A stretch of DNA of 64,000 nucleotides from Didymella arachidicola (Eukaryota > Ascomycota > Dothideomycetes > Pleosporales > Didymellaceae), in NCBI GenBank assembly GCA_016630955.3, contig CM049988.1, positions 1,054,001 through 1,118,000 on the forward strand, read 5' to 3'. Each line of letters begins with the position of its first letter. Position 1 is the stretch's first letter. Position numbers and translations under genes: made by a program. The notes beneath the pieces were generated by a model. It had not been told where the DNA came from. It saw only the letters and a list, made by a program, of their open reading frames with translations, and ran no database searches. Positions 30,579-39,734 of this stretch are shown piece by piece.

Positions 30579-31034
30579 TTACGCGGCTGTGCCAAATGGT
30601 GAGCCATCCAACTTGAAATAACCGGGCTGTAGTTTCTGGAACATGCCTAAAGGATCATACTTTCTAGCAATATCCTTGAACTTTTGTTGGTTGTGCAATC
30701 CGTAACCTGACATCACTTTCTGGTAGCCGCTGGCGTACGGCGTATAGATGTAATCATTGAATAGACGCTTCCTTTGCGCCGAATATGAGTTCCAATGAGT
30801 TGCACAAGGCAAGATTAGCGCATTGGGCGATTTCCGTCGAGTAGACTTACTGCAATCGAGCATGGAATCGACAACGGCTCGACTGGATCAGACAGCTCTG
30901 TTAGGGCTGATACATTCATCCCATTGACAATGAGAGCCTCCGTCAAATTGAACAGCTGCCTCGAAGACACGCTGGGCAAAAGCGCTGGCTGCAAACGTAA
31001 GAACTCCCAATATTACCGAGAGAATCATACTCAT
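30579..31034 (-). pseudogene. collapsed FAD-linked (BBE-type) oxidoreductase
   Basis: The 3' part reads YIYTPYASGYQKVMSGYG and then HNQQKFKDIARKYDPLGMFQ and KLQPGYFKL. This is the very characteristic C-terminus (berberine-bridge-enzyme region) of secreted FAD-linked oxidases. Only about 150 bases upstream in a different frame there is an ATG with a good signal peptide (MSMILSVILGVLTFAASAFA). The FAD-binding PCMH domain and substrate domain, over 1 kb of coding sequence, are missing between them, and stops separate the two parts. The best explanation is an internal deletion that left both ends. Confidence 0.6.
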
Positions 31035-32178
31035 ATCCAGCTGGAAAGTGACTCGGACCAAAATAGAAGCTCGGAGTAATTGAAGTGGTGAAGAGCTGGT
31101 TGTAATTGATGAATAGGATGACTGGTCTTTTGATGTGCCTACCACCAAGCAGTGGGCTGGTGACAGAGCAGCAATTCATTCTCGTTGTGTACAGCGAAGC
31201 GTCCGAATCGCACGGGAATTGAACAGCCTGGAGTATCACCCTGGGAAGCGCGCAAAGATCGAATACATTCGAAGTTGTGTTCAGCGCGCAGACACATATT
31301 TTGTGTTTTAATAGCAAGTGCACGAGTGTATAATATAAGCTTTATAGCGTCGTGACAAGAGTTTCGTCTCCATGAGATTGAAAGTCCAGCGGTTGTACTG
31401 TCTGTTAGGATAAGCACGACAGAAGGTGCATCGTACGTTGTCGATAGAAGACGGATGCATGCACGTGGAGTGGAACCAAGAACCCCTTCACGGCTAGCCG
31501 CCTAACGCATCTTGGCAGCAGAAAGATGACTTGAGGGTTCTGCCAAGCCGCCAAAACCCCTGGCTACCTAGGTATGATGGACTCTAGACAACGTGGAAAG
31601 ATTTGATACACTAGTGTACATGTGTATCAGCTCAGTCTTCGAGAAAGCTCGCTACCCATGGTATGAGCTCGGAATGGCGAAGGCTCCACGATCATGGGCG
31701 GGGTGGGAGCCTTGGAATTGCACCATCACAGTCCTGCATCGGGCGTGGGTCGATACATCGATACACAATGTATGGGACTACTCGTATGATATCAGTCTAC
31801 GCATAGCAGACTGCCCGTGCGACAAAATGGGAGACCCCCCCCCCCTTTCTCTCTCCTCCTACCGACACTAATGGAGATGGCCAGCGATGCGAGGTTATCT
31901 GCTTGAGGACTTTTGGCAGCATGACAACTCGGAGCAGAAACAAGAAGTTGGAACCGAATGGGCTAGATTTGCTTTGAGTTGATTCACATGACGCACAACT
32001 TCTGACATCCACGATGAGCTTTTTAGCATCTTTTCTATGTACACGTTGTTCTTGTACCACCAAAATCATAGAGCGCCGTCACAACCGCCATGTCGTATGT
32101 GATTGCCCATAAAGTTACCGATTTGTGCAAGGTAATGCGCCACGATTCATACGCACCACAGATCTTGCGTCGCCATAC
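31035..32178. other. intergenic stretch
   Basis: No supportable gene. A C-run followed by pyrimidine-rich sequence lies near 31833-31860. The part close to 32178 is the 3' flank of the minus-strand coiled-coil gene. Confidence 0.45.
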
Positions 32179-33966
32179 TTACATCTTCTTGCCAAAAGGC
32201 ATGACCTTTGGAGCCTTGAGCGCCTTCGCGCCAACCTGCTTCTTGCGAATTCGCTCTTCGATCTTCTCGACCTTAGCCTTGAGGTCCGTATGCTTCTTGA
32301 GTAGAGTCTCGAGCTCAGTAGGATTCTTCATGGAATTGCGGGCACGGAGATTGGCCAAGTTGTTGACAAGGCAGTCGTAGAGAGGGTCGTTGTCAGGGTA
32401 GGCGAGCGCGGCGATCTTGTTAAGAAACTCGAACGAAGTGGCGTTGGTCCGAATGCGATCACAGAAGATCTTGGTGAAGTGACCAACGTACATATTGTTG
32501 AGTCCAAGCACACGAGCAGCGCGGCAGATCTGGAGGTTCTTTGTGTCGAATTTCTCGTCAGAATGGAGAGTGACAGAATACACGCGACCCTGGTAAGTCA
32601 TCTCCTTCATCCACTCCAAGTGTGTCTTTGCTGCAGTCTCATCCATTGATCCAGCTGGCAGGATGAAGGCAGTCGCATCCGGACTATTCGTGAAGTATTT
32701 GAACGCTAGCTGCGAGGTTTGCATGAGTGCATACTTCGGAAGAGTGGCGAGAAGCTTGTCACCAAGCTTGACCTGAACCTTAGGGCCGTTTGCGAAAAGA
32801 GCTCGCTCTTCGTGGCGCTTCGTGCGAATGTCTGACGTTGGGTTAATCGTAGGAGCTGGACCATCCTTGAGAGTATCGTGCGAGGCCGTCTCGACCTTCT
32901 TCTTGGGGACGTCTGCCTTCGCTGCTGGCTTCTTCACAAATTTGGACAGGTCGATAGGCATCTTCAGCTTGGGCGCAGGTGGTGGCGGAGGCATGTGTTT
33001 GATCATGGCCGGATTCGCGAAGACGGGGAATGCAGATAGGACTGGGGCGGGACCAGCTGCCGTGCTAGACTCTGTCTTTGCAAAGGCGCTGATTGAAGCC
33101 TCCGTGTTCGCGATGGCCGCCTTCGCTGCAGTCTGATCACCCGGGTCATTCTCATTCGTCTCAGTGATCTCGTGCTCGGCGTCAACCTTTTTCGGCGTGG
33201 CGATCGGTTCTGTAGGTGTAATTGGGCTGTGTGTAGAAGCCTGTGTTAAACAACCCTCAGCATTCAATTCGGCAATCTGAGCACACTGTTGGTCAACCTC
33301 AGCCTCGAGAGCTTTGATGCGACGGTCCTTCTCATCAACCTCAGCGATCAACTTCTGGACATGGAGAAGGTGCGCATGGTTTTCCTGCTGGAGCCTCTCG
33401 ATTTGAGCGGAGGACGCATTCGCGGCGTTGTGGAGAGCGGACTGGCTGTGCTTCTGGTCTTCAAGAACTGACTCGAGCTTGGCAATGCGATTGTCCTTGT
33501 CGGACACGATCTTCTCAAGCTCCTTCATGCGCTCAGACAAGTTGAAGGACGCCGTGAACTCCTCTTCATCGTCGCTGTCGGCCCAATTGCTCTTCTTCAC
33601 ACTATTTGCGGTACCTGAGAAGCCATCAACAATTGCCTTTGCACAGGGTGGGGATGACTTACCCTTCAAAACTATACCGTTTGGCTTTGGCGTGGCTTGC
33701 GCGGAAGTGGTCTCTGTGACTTGCGCAAAAGCTTGCGATGACTTTACATCAGTGGGCTTTGCAGCCCAGAAGGTCGCAGGATCGCTCATAGTGGGCCGGG
33801 AAGGCAGTCGGCCTGTTGCAGTGAGTGTGCAAGACTTTGCAAACGGGACTTGCGTGGTACTACCCAAGAGTTGCAATGTGTTGGAGGAAGGTGCACGAAG
33901 TATGAGGTTGAGAGGGGATTTGTACAGGTGAGGAGAATGAGAGCCGAGAATTTGCGCAGGACCCAT
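32179..33966 (-). CDS. coiled-coil protein with BTB-like C-terminal region
   Basis: 595 codons from the ATG at 33966; the downstream ATG at 33789 (MSDPATFWAAKPTDV) is a good alternative and gives 536 residues. The first 59 residues are basic and Ser/Leu-rich and could be 5' UTR or a leader. A coiled coil follows (MKELEKIVSDKDNRIAKLES through VDEKDRRIKALEAEVDQQ), then a Pro/Ala/Lys-rich linker with PPPPPAPKLKMP. The C-terminal ordered region runs from VQVKLGDKLLATLPKYALM and FKYFTNSPDATAFILPAG to LGLNNMYVGHFTKIFCDRI. It resembles a divergent BTB/POZ fold (short, as used in some fungal adaptors), which is inference. The TAA stop lies inside a GTAAGT donor-like sequence. Confidence 0.72.
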   Translation of the reverse strand: MGPAQILGSHSPHLYKSPLNLILRAPSSNTLQLLGSTTQVPFAKSCTLTATGRLPSRPTMSDPATFWAAKPTDVKSSQAFAQVTETTSAQATPKPNGIVLKGKSSPPCAKAIVDGFSGTANSVKKSNWADSDDEEEFTASFNLSERMKELEKIVSDKDNRIAKLESVLEDQKHSQSALHNAANASSAQIERLQQENHAHLLHVQKLIAEVDEKDRRIKALEAEVDQQCAQIAELNAEGCLTQASTHSPITPTEPIATPKKVDAEHEITETNENDPGDQTAAKAAIANTEASISAFAKTESSTAAGPAPVLSAFPVFANPAMIKHMPPPPPAPKLKMPIDLSKFVKKPAAKADVPKKKVETASHDTLKDGPAPTINPTSDIRTKRHEERALFANGPKVQVKLGDKLLATLPKYALMQTSQLAFKYFTNSPDATAFILPAGSMDETAAKTHLEWMKEMTYQGRVYSVTLHSDEKFDTKNLQICRAARVLGLNNMYVGHFTKIFCDRIRTNATSFEFLNKIAALAYPDNDPLYDCLVNNLANLRARNSMKNPTELETLLKKHTDLKAKVEKIEERIRKKQVGAKALKAPKVMPFGKKM

Positions 33967-34724
33967 CTAGAGTGAGAGGAACGGCCTAAAGTCTGAGCGT
34001 GCAGCTCCCCGAGGAAAGTGAGTGAAAACACTGTTCGACAGCCAAGTCGATGCGCTTCTTTCACCCCGCATGGGTTGGGTACAATGCCCAGAGTGAGGCC
34101 TACATAGGATGGTCACCTAAAACGTCATCAAAGATAGATTCGAGGGTTGACGCACATGAGATGGGGGCCTCGCAGGGTCGGGCTACGGAACGGATATGCA
34201 GCCTATGGCACCGCGTCTGGGCAGCATATCCAGTAGTCTAGCATGATGGCTGTCTTCAGAAATCGGTGAGCGGCACAATATGTAAGAATGATCTTGAAAG
34301 CGATTGTCGTAGCCAACATGTGGTCAAATGTACGGCGCTACGTGCGATCCTGTGGCATCATATGCGTGCCAATATCGCTATGAAAGCACTGCCTTTTCCT
34401 CTTCTCTTTCTCTTTTTGAAATTTCCACCACCTGCAGGTTCTCAATCACAGATTCAAGGATCGAGATATGATGGTACTGAAAGCCCGAAGCAGCTTCTTT
34501 GCCGGATTGCCGATGTTAATCGACGCCTGATGAAAGAGAGTGCTCACTAGGATGCGAGCGCCAAAGCATCCCGGAAAGCAGCTTTCACTTTCACGTCAAT
34601 CATCAAACACGTGCAGAAAAGTCAAACGCTTGCCGAGATCTATCTGTCGATTCCAGTCCAGTACCAAAACGCGCCCAAATCTTCCATCTCCTCCGCGCCG
34701 CCATCGTTCGAAAAGGAGGACATC
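33967..34724. other. intergenic stretch between divergent genes
   Basis: Promoter region of the coiled-coil gene (minus) and of the RBR gene (plus). Short frames only; a pyrimidine-rich tract lies at 34392-34425. Confidence 0.45.
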
Positions 34725-35718
34725 ATGGACTTTGCGTGTATGGACCCTCAGACGGCCAGGCTTGCCATCCAGCTACAGCTAGCAGACATTGCAGATCTTC
34801 TCGATAGTCTTTACGACGATGTAGCACCCGTGGAAGGTGACGAGCGCGCCAGTCTCCAGACCATTCAGTGCGATCTGCAACTACAACTTACTTCATTAGA
34901 GGGTCAAGTTTTGGTCATCAATATCCTGAAAGACGAGTACAACGAACTCGTGGCCTTCAAGAAGCTCGTAGATGACGAAAAGCAAGCAGTCAGCGACCAC
35001 AAGCTCGCCATGCGTTTGGCCGGCATGTCTATCAAGGCCATTGACGCCGCCGTCGGCGCCGGCTACGAAACTCAGCTCGACCAGACGGAAGACGGTGACG
35101 GCGACACGCAATGGGAACTGGTCGAGAACTTATATGCCTCTGCCTTCAATGAAGGCAACGCTCATCCTCCGCTCGATAGCGGACCCGTTCAGCCTGCGGT
35201 TGCAAACCGTACGCCTCTCCATGGAACTCGCGTCGTACCAGCAAAGCAAGCGGAATACCAAAGGCATGATCCCAAGAATTTTATCGAATGCAACGCGTGC
35301 ATGGAGACGGTCCCAAAAAAGACCACCCTTCTCCTGCAATGCGAACACATCTACTGCCGCCCCTGTTCCAGGATCTCTTCACCAGCTCAACCGAGGAACC
35401 AACTCTGTTTCCTCCACGGTGCTGCAGACTGGCTGTGCCTCTGGAAGTATGCCGTGTCATGTTGCCAAAGGACCTCATCAAAGAGTTCGATCTCAAGGTC
35501 GAAGAGCTTGCCACTCCCAACTCCACCTACTGTGCGAATGCAAAGTGCTCCAAATTCATTAGACAGAAGGATATCAAACACGACATCGGTCGCTGCGTTT
35601 TCTGCAAGAGCACCACTTGTGTGCTATGCAAGAATCAGGATCATACCGGCTTGTGTCCGAGTGACCCGCACGTCCAGCTTCTCATGGATGCCGCAAAGCG
35701 TAGCAAATGGCAGCGGTG

Positions 35719-35720
35719 TA
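35719..35720. repeat. left TA target duplication of the pogo/Fot1-type element
   Basis: TA immediately before the left inverted repeat; the partner TA is at 37896-37897. With one TA removed, the flanking codons join as CGG TGT ACC AAG TGC in the RBR frame. Confidence 0.88.
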
Positions 35721-35789
35721 ACGTGTTTTACAAGCGAGCCGCCCATACCGTGGGTTACGACGTGCCGCACGTCCCCACGTGCCGCCCGC
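35721..35789 (+). repeat. left 69-bp terminal inverted repeat
   Basis: Begins ACGTGTTTTACAAGCGAGCC and matches the reverse complement of 37827-37895 at every base over 69 positions; the next base differs. Confidence 0.93.
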
Positions 35790-35837
35790 GATCACCAAAA
35801 CAACGAAATATCCTCAACACCATAAATCAACAACGCG

Positions 35838-37055
35838 ATGACTTTAGAAGATGCGCTTAGAGATGCACGCGCAGCTGATGCGCGTGGTGAACTTTGCTAC
35901 CAAAAGATTGCAGATACACATGGTGTTGATCGTTCAACTTTGTCGCGGCGTCACCGAGGCGTTCAAGGCTCTATGCAACAGAAGGTAGAACAACAACAAA
36001 ACCTTACTAACCACGAAGAGCTGGAGCTCGTTGATTACATAGATCAACTCTGCAGGGAGCATCTTCCTCCTACGCGCGATATGATTCAACATTTTGCCTC
36101 TGTTATCTGCGGATTCGACGTTGGAAAGATGTGGGTTACCCGATTCGTCACCAAGCATCACGACGCACTCACTCCACGATGGACCTCTGCCATGGCCTCT
36201 GAACGTCATGCCGCTGATTCCTATAGCAAGTACAGCTTGTACTTCGACATGCTAGAGCTCAAAATAGCCGAGAAGAACATACAGCCAGAGCAAACGTACA
36301 ATATGGATGAGAAGGGCTTCATGATTGGCAGGATAGGCAGGCAGAAACGAGTGTTTAGCAGGACAAGCTGGGGCAACAAGCGCTTCCGCCAGGCTCTGGA
36401 GGACGGCAACAGAGAATGGGTTACGCTTATAGCGTGCGTGAGCGCTTCCGGAATCGCTCTTCCTCCAGGCCTGATCATGGCGAGTGACAGCGGCAACGTC
36501 CAGGACGCATGGGTGCGAGATATCAAGCAATCCAAGCATCGCGTCTTCGTCACGGTCATGCAGAGCGGCTGGAGCAACGACGACGCTGGCCTTGGATGGC
36601 TGCAACAGGTCTTTGACGAAGAAACAAAGGCCTCCGCACGTCGAATGTGGAGGTTACTCATCATCGACGGCCACGGAAGCCATATAAGCCGCTCCTTTCT
36701 GACCTACTGTCATCAACACAAGATACTTGTGGCGATCTTCCCTCCCCACAGTACTCATACGCTCCAGCCAGCCGACGTCGTCCTCTTCAAGCCGCTATCG
36801 ACAGCATACTCACAGCAATTGACAAGGTGGACTCAGCGCTCTAAGGGCTTGTTGCCAGTGAAGAAAGGCAGCTTCTTCTCATTATTTTGGCCCGCTTGGC
36901 TGCAATCGTTCACTAAAGACAACATAGTCAAAGCCTTTGACACAACAGGCCTTCACCCGCTCAATCGCGATAAAGTACTCAAGCGCTTTCCCGAAGGAGC
37001 TGTTGATCCGTCAACTCCTCCGCCGCTCCATCAGATACAACAGCACGTAGTTTAA
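35838..37055 (+). CDS. pogo/Fot1-type transposase, catalytic ORF
   Basis: 405 codons. Residues ~1-45 form a psq-type helix-turn-helix (YQKIADTHGVDRSTLSRRHR); ~55-125 form a second HTH of the Tc5/CENP-B type (LVDYIDQLCREHLPPTRDMI, VGKMWVTRFVTKHHDAL). The DDE_1 catalytic domain has D157 in YNMDEKGF, D277 in LLIIDGHGSH and D313 in HTLQPADVVLFKPL; the last two are separated by 35 residues, hence DD35D. It cuts and pastes the element at TA. The frame ends in TAA at 37053-37055, overlapping by one base the ATG of the next ORF. In many related elements this point lies inside a single longer ORF. Confidence 0.92.
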   Translation: MTLEDALRDARAADARGELCYQKIADTHGVDRSTLSRRHRGVQGSMQQKVEQQQNLTNHEELELVDYIDQLCREHLPPTRDMIQHFASVICGFDVGKMWVTRFVTKHHDALTPRWTSAMASERHAADSYSKYSLYFDMLELKIAEKNIQPEQTYNMDEKGFMIGRIGRQKRVFSRTSWGNKRFRQALEDGNREWVTLIACVSASGIALPPGLIMASDSGNVQDAWVRDIKQSKHRVFVTVMQSGWSNDDAGLGWLQQVFDEETKASARRMWRLLIIDGHGSHISRSFLTYCHQHKILVAIFPPHSTHTLQPADVVLFKPLSTAYSQQLTRWTQRSKGLLPVKKGSFFSLFWPAWLQSFTKDNIVKAFDTTGLHPLNRDKVLKRFPEGAVDPSTPPPLHQIQQHVV

Positions 37056-37708
37056 TGAGCGAATTAGACTCTGTTGTGGCAAATAAAAGCTCAGAGGAGG
37101 CGCGCGCCCTCCGTCAGAAAGTCCACACACTCGCGATTGATAATGAGCTACTTCGTAACGAAAATGACGGCCTTAGTGAGTCTCTCACAATTAAGAAGAA
37201 GCAGGATAAGAAGATCAAAACACTCAATTTAGTCAAGCCGGTGTTGGATGACTGGGGAGGAGCTCGCTGGTGGTCACCTCGATCGTTCAAGGAAGCCCGC
37301 CACAGAGAGCAGATTCTGAAAGAGACTGCGCATGCGGAGGAGCTTGAAAAGGCCTCAGTGAAGGAGCTCAAGGCTGCGAATAAGCTATACAACGACAAGA
37401 TCAAAGAACAGAAACGCGAGGCGGCTGCTGCAGCGAAGGTTGTTCGTGACAGAGAGCGCGCGGAAGAGCGCGCAGCAATTAACGCTCGCAAACTGCAAAG
37501 GCAGAAGGATAAAGAAGCTCGCGACGCTCAAAAAGCCTCCCAATTGCTTAACAAAGGCAAGCGCAAAGCTTCAACTACTCCTAAGACGCCTGCAGCCAAA
37601 AAGCGTCGCGTTGTGACGCCTTGTCGTGGTGCTGTTGCTCCAAGTCCTCCTCCGCCAGCTTGCACCCACACCACCCGCAGCGGCCGCACCGCTACTCAGA
37701 AATATTAA
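37055..37708 (+). CDS. second transposon ORF: coiled-coil C-terminal part of transposase
   Basis: 217 codons starting in a TAATG overlap with the catalytic ORF. Begins MSELDSVVANKSSEEARALR, has a heptad-like stretch (HTLAIDNELLRNENDGLSES), the GGARWWSPRSFKEARHREQI motif common after the DDE domain of fungal pogo transposases, a long Lys/Glu/Arg helix and a basic tail (TPAAKKRRVVTP). It is either a separate protein made by stop-restart or the C-terminus of an ancestral single transposase after a one-base shift. Possible roles are oligomerisation and nuclear import. Confidence 0.8.
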   Translation: MSELDSVVANKSSEEARALRQKVHTLAIDNELLRNENDGLSESLTIKKKQDKKIKTLNLVKPVLDDWGGARWWSPRSFKEARHREQILKETAHAEELEKASVKELKAANKLYNDKIKEQKREAAAAAKVVRDRERAEERAAINARKLQRQKDKEARDAQKASQLLNKGKRKASTTPKTPAAKKRRVVTPCRGAVAPSPPPPACTHTTRSGRTATQKY

Positions 37709-37826
37709 TCCCTTACTGTACACTGTCGCATATATTGATACATCAATCCACCAAAAAATCTCACAATAATAGCTATTGTACGTGGCTCAATAACCTCATT
37801 CCTGAAAAGTGACTGAGGGTGGTTAG

Positions 37827-37895
37827 GCGGGCGGCACGTGGGGACGTGCGGCACGTCGTAACCCACGGTATGGGCGGCTCGCTTGTAAAACACGT
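37827..37895 (-). repeat. right 69-bp terminal inverted repeat
   Basis: Reverse complement of 35721-35789 with no mismatch; followed by the TA duplication at 37896-37897. Confidence 0.93.
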
Positions 37896-38578
37896 TACCA
37901 AGTGCAATAACATGATTGAGCTGGCTGTGAGATGTTTTCACATGACGTACGTACAAAACCCAGTATCAAGTCGATTGTGTCTGACATATGCAGATGTCGA
38001 TGCAAGCACGACTTCTGCTATCTCTGTGGCGTGCAGTGGAAGCGTTGTACTTGTCCTCAGTGGGAAGAAGATTACCTCACCCGTCCGACTCCAGGCGCAG
38101 TCGCCGAACCGGCAGTACAGCCCGCAGTCCACCAAATCGCGCCTGGCATCCCTCATCAGCACGCTTGGCGGCGCAGATACCGTGCAGCGTGTCAAGAGTG
38201 CGGTAAAAACCGGCTCCCATGGGTTATGGGTTGTGAAGATTGCGGCTTTGCAAAGCTGCTGGCGCTGTATACACAACCGCGAGTAAGGCGTAGTATTGAC
38301 ATGTTTCGAGCGTCATTCGACGAGCCCATTGTTGTATTTACTCTAGATAAGCAGCAACATACATCCAGCGAGCCACAAGTGACAGGTAAGTGCGAGAGCT
38401 GGTAACAATGTAGTTTGAAACCTCACTGACGTCTGTGAACATAGGATAAATGCAACAGGTGACTCGAAAGGCTAGAGCAAAGATTGTTGATAAGTGGTCT
38501 CGCAACACGTTGAGGAACTCTCTAGGAGTTGAGCAGGTGATTAGGTGGTTGCTGGGCCTGGACTGAGCGTAGGAGCCA

Positions 38579-39734
38579 CTACTTTTCGATCGATCTCGAC
38601 CACTGCAAGCTCGCAGCTGAGCCTAGGCCTTGAGTTTCTCTATCGGAGTTCGAAATATCATACTCGGCTTCATCGAACATCCAGCTATCATTTTCCCACT
38701 GATTCGATGTTGGTGGCCAGTAGCCGCGTGAGACTTGTGACTTGCATGACTTGCCAGATGCGTCAGCGTTGGATCCCGCACATAGAATCTCAGTATGTCG
38801 ATACTCCATCCAAGGTGGGAAGTAGAGGGGCCCGTCCCAGGACTGAGTCCAGTCACCGGCTCGTAGAGTCAAGTTCTGGGGTTGACTTCCCGCACTCGTT
38901 TCCTTGATGTATCGCCAGAGATGCTCAGCGGTATTTGTATTAATTTTAGGCTGCTGAAGACACTCAAGTCCCATGCAGTATTCCTCGCCAAGCTCTTGCA
39001 GGTACTCCTCCATTTGTTGCGTATAGTCTTCGGGTCTTTGTCGTTGGCATTCGGATGGGAGCTGCAAGTAGATCTCGAGTAAGCGCAATTTGGGCATCAC
39101 AGCGAGTGCCTTGAGGTCCTCTAGTGGCTACTTGCCGTTTCGTGGGATGTTGACCAATACGTGGACGAGGTTTGGCGCCAGTTTGGGCAGGATCGACATG
39201 TTGAAACTGTTGCGCATGGATGGGCAGCTCAATTCATCGCACCTAAATCCAGACGCTGCAACGATGCACTCTGGCGCTCTAGAATGCTCTCCAGATCACC
39301 AGCTTTATGTCTACCGACCCACATAAAGCAGGTCAACAAGTGCCAAACTGGAATATCGAGTCGTTGTACAGTGTTACCGAGCCACAAGACATGCTTGTCA
39401 ATACCGCGCAGACAATGCGGACGTAATCGCGCGAGTCGCGTTAAGCTGTGCGCTCAGTGTGTGAAGGAGGGTGAGAGGAGCGGCATGTTCGTCAACGAGT
39501 TGGGTAAGCCGCCGTATCCACAACTTCAATCGTCAGTTTGGGGAGAGAGTCGCCGCGGGGTGACGAGTGACAGGTGATGGCTTGGACTGTGGCCTTGAGA
39601 TGCGATGGCCATACGGGTAAGGCTTTACCCAGACTTTGTTGTACCGTCGTCAGCTTCTTGCAGGCTCTCTTTGATATGTGGAATATAAGCTGACGAGCTT
39701 TAGGTATGCGCTTTTCCGTCGCAGTACTTATCAA
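38579..39734 (-). pseudogene. decayed LRR/F-box-like gene
   Basis: Reading on the minus strand, plausible coding blocks follow one another in different frames: ARQLIFHISKRACKKLTTVQ; then HVLWLGNTVQRLDIPVWHLL through SASLQRLDLGAMN and a TGA; then a shifted frame MRNSFNMSILPKLAPNLVHV ending GK-TAG; then, in that same frame after the stop, PLEDLKALAVMPKLRLLEIY and a 170-residue tail ending at 38579. The repeated L..L.L spacing suggests leucine-rich repeats as in fungal F-box proteins, but no F-box is visible. At least one stop and one or two shifts argue for a pseudogene. Sequencing errors or missed introns are the alternatives. Confidence 0.45.

Larger units (their letters stand above)
35721..37895 (+). 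mobile_element. pogo/Fot1-type (Tc1/mariner superfamily) DNA transposon, 2175 bp
   Basis: Bounded by 69-bp perfect inverted repeats and a TA duplication, and encoding a DD35D transposase with an N-terminal psq-type helix-turn-helix. Such Fot1-like elements are common in Pleosporales. The second ORF supplies the coiled-coil C-terminus that is part of one long transposase in many relatives. Perfect repeats and an open catalytic ORF indicate recent arrival. It lies within the RBR gene in the same orientation. Confidence 0.93.
34725..38405 (+). pseudogene. RBR (RING1-IBR-RING2) E3 ubiquitin ligase gene split by a transposon
   Basis: RBR ligases take ubiquitin from E2 onto a RING2 cysteine before transfer. 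The N-terminal part starts MDFACMDPQTARLAIQLQLA and reaches RING1 (IECNACMETVPKKTTLLLQ, CEHIYCRPC). Between 35366 and 35367 one base is missing; the frame then resumes as QDLFTSSTEEPTLFPPRCC and runs through the IBR (YCANAKCSKFIRQ, RCVFCKSTTCVLCKNQDHTG) to RSKWQRC at 35718. There the pogo/Fot1-type element (35721-37895) interrupts it. The gene continues at 37898 with KCNNMIELAVRCFHM, a 47-base intron (37947-37993), then TCRCKHDFCYLCGVQWKRC and a tail ending at 38405. Removing the element and one TA restores frame at the junction, so the insertion is secondary damage or the frameshift is. Either lesion should abolish RING2. Confidence 0.88.

Noticed and set aside
35705..35860. Calling the RBR frame that runs into the transposon a real C-terminus
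   Set aside because: The codons after 35720 translate the inverted repeat and 5' part of the element; the true continuation of the domain is found at 37898.
37053..37057. Treating the two transposon ORFs as a clear pseudogene
   Set aside because: The catalytic ORF is complete and the inverted repeats are perfect; the TAATG overlap may be functional, so the element was not called broken.
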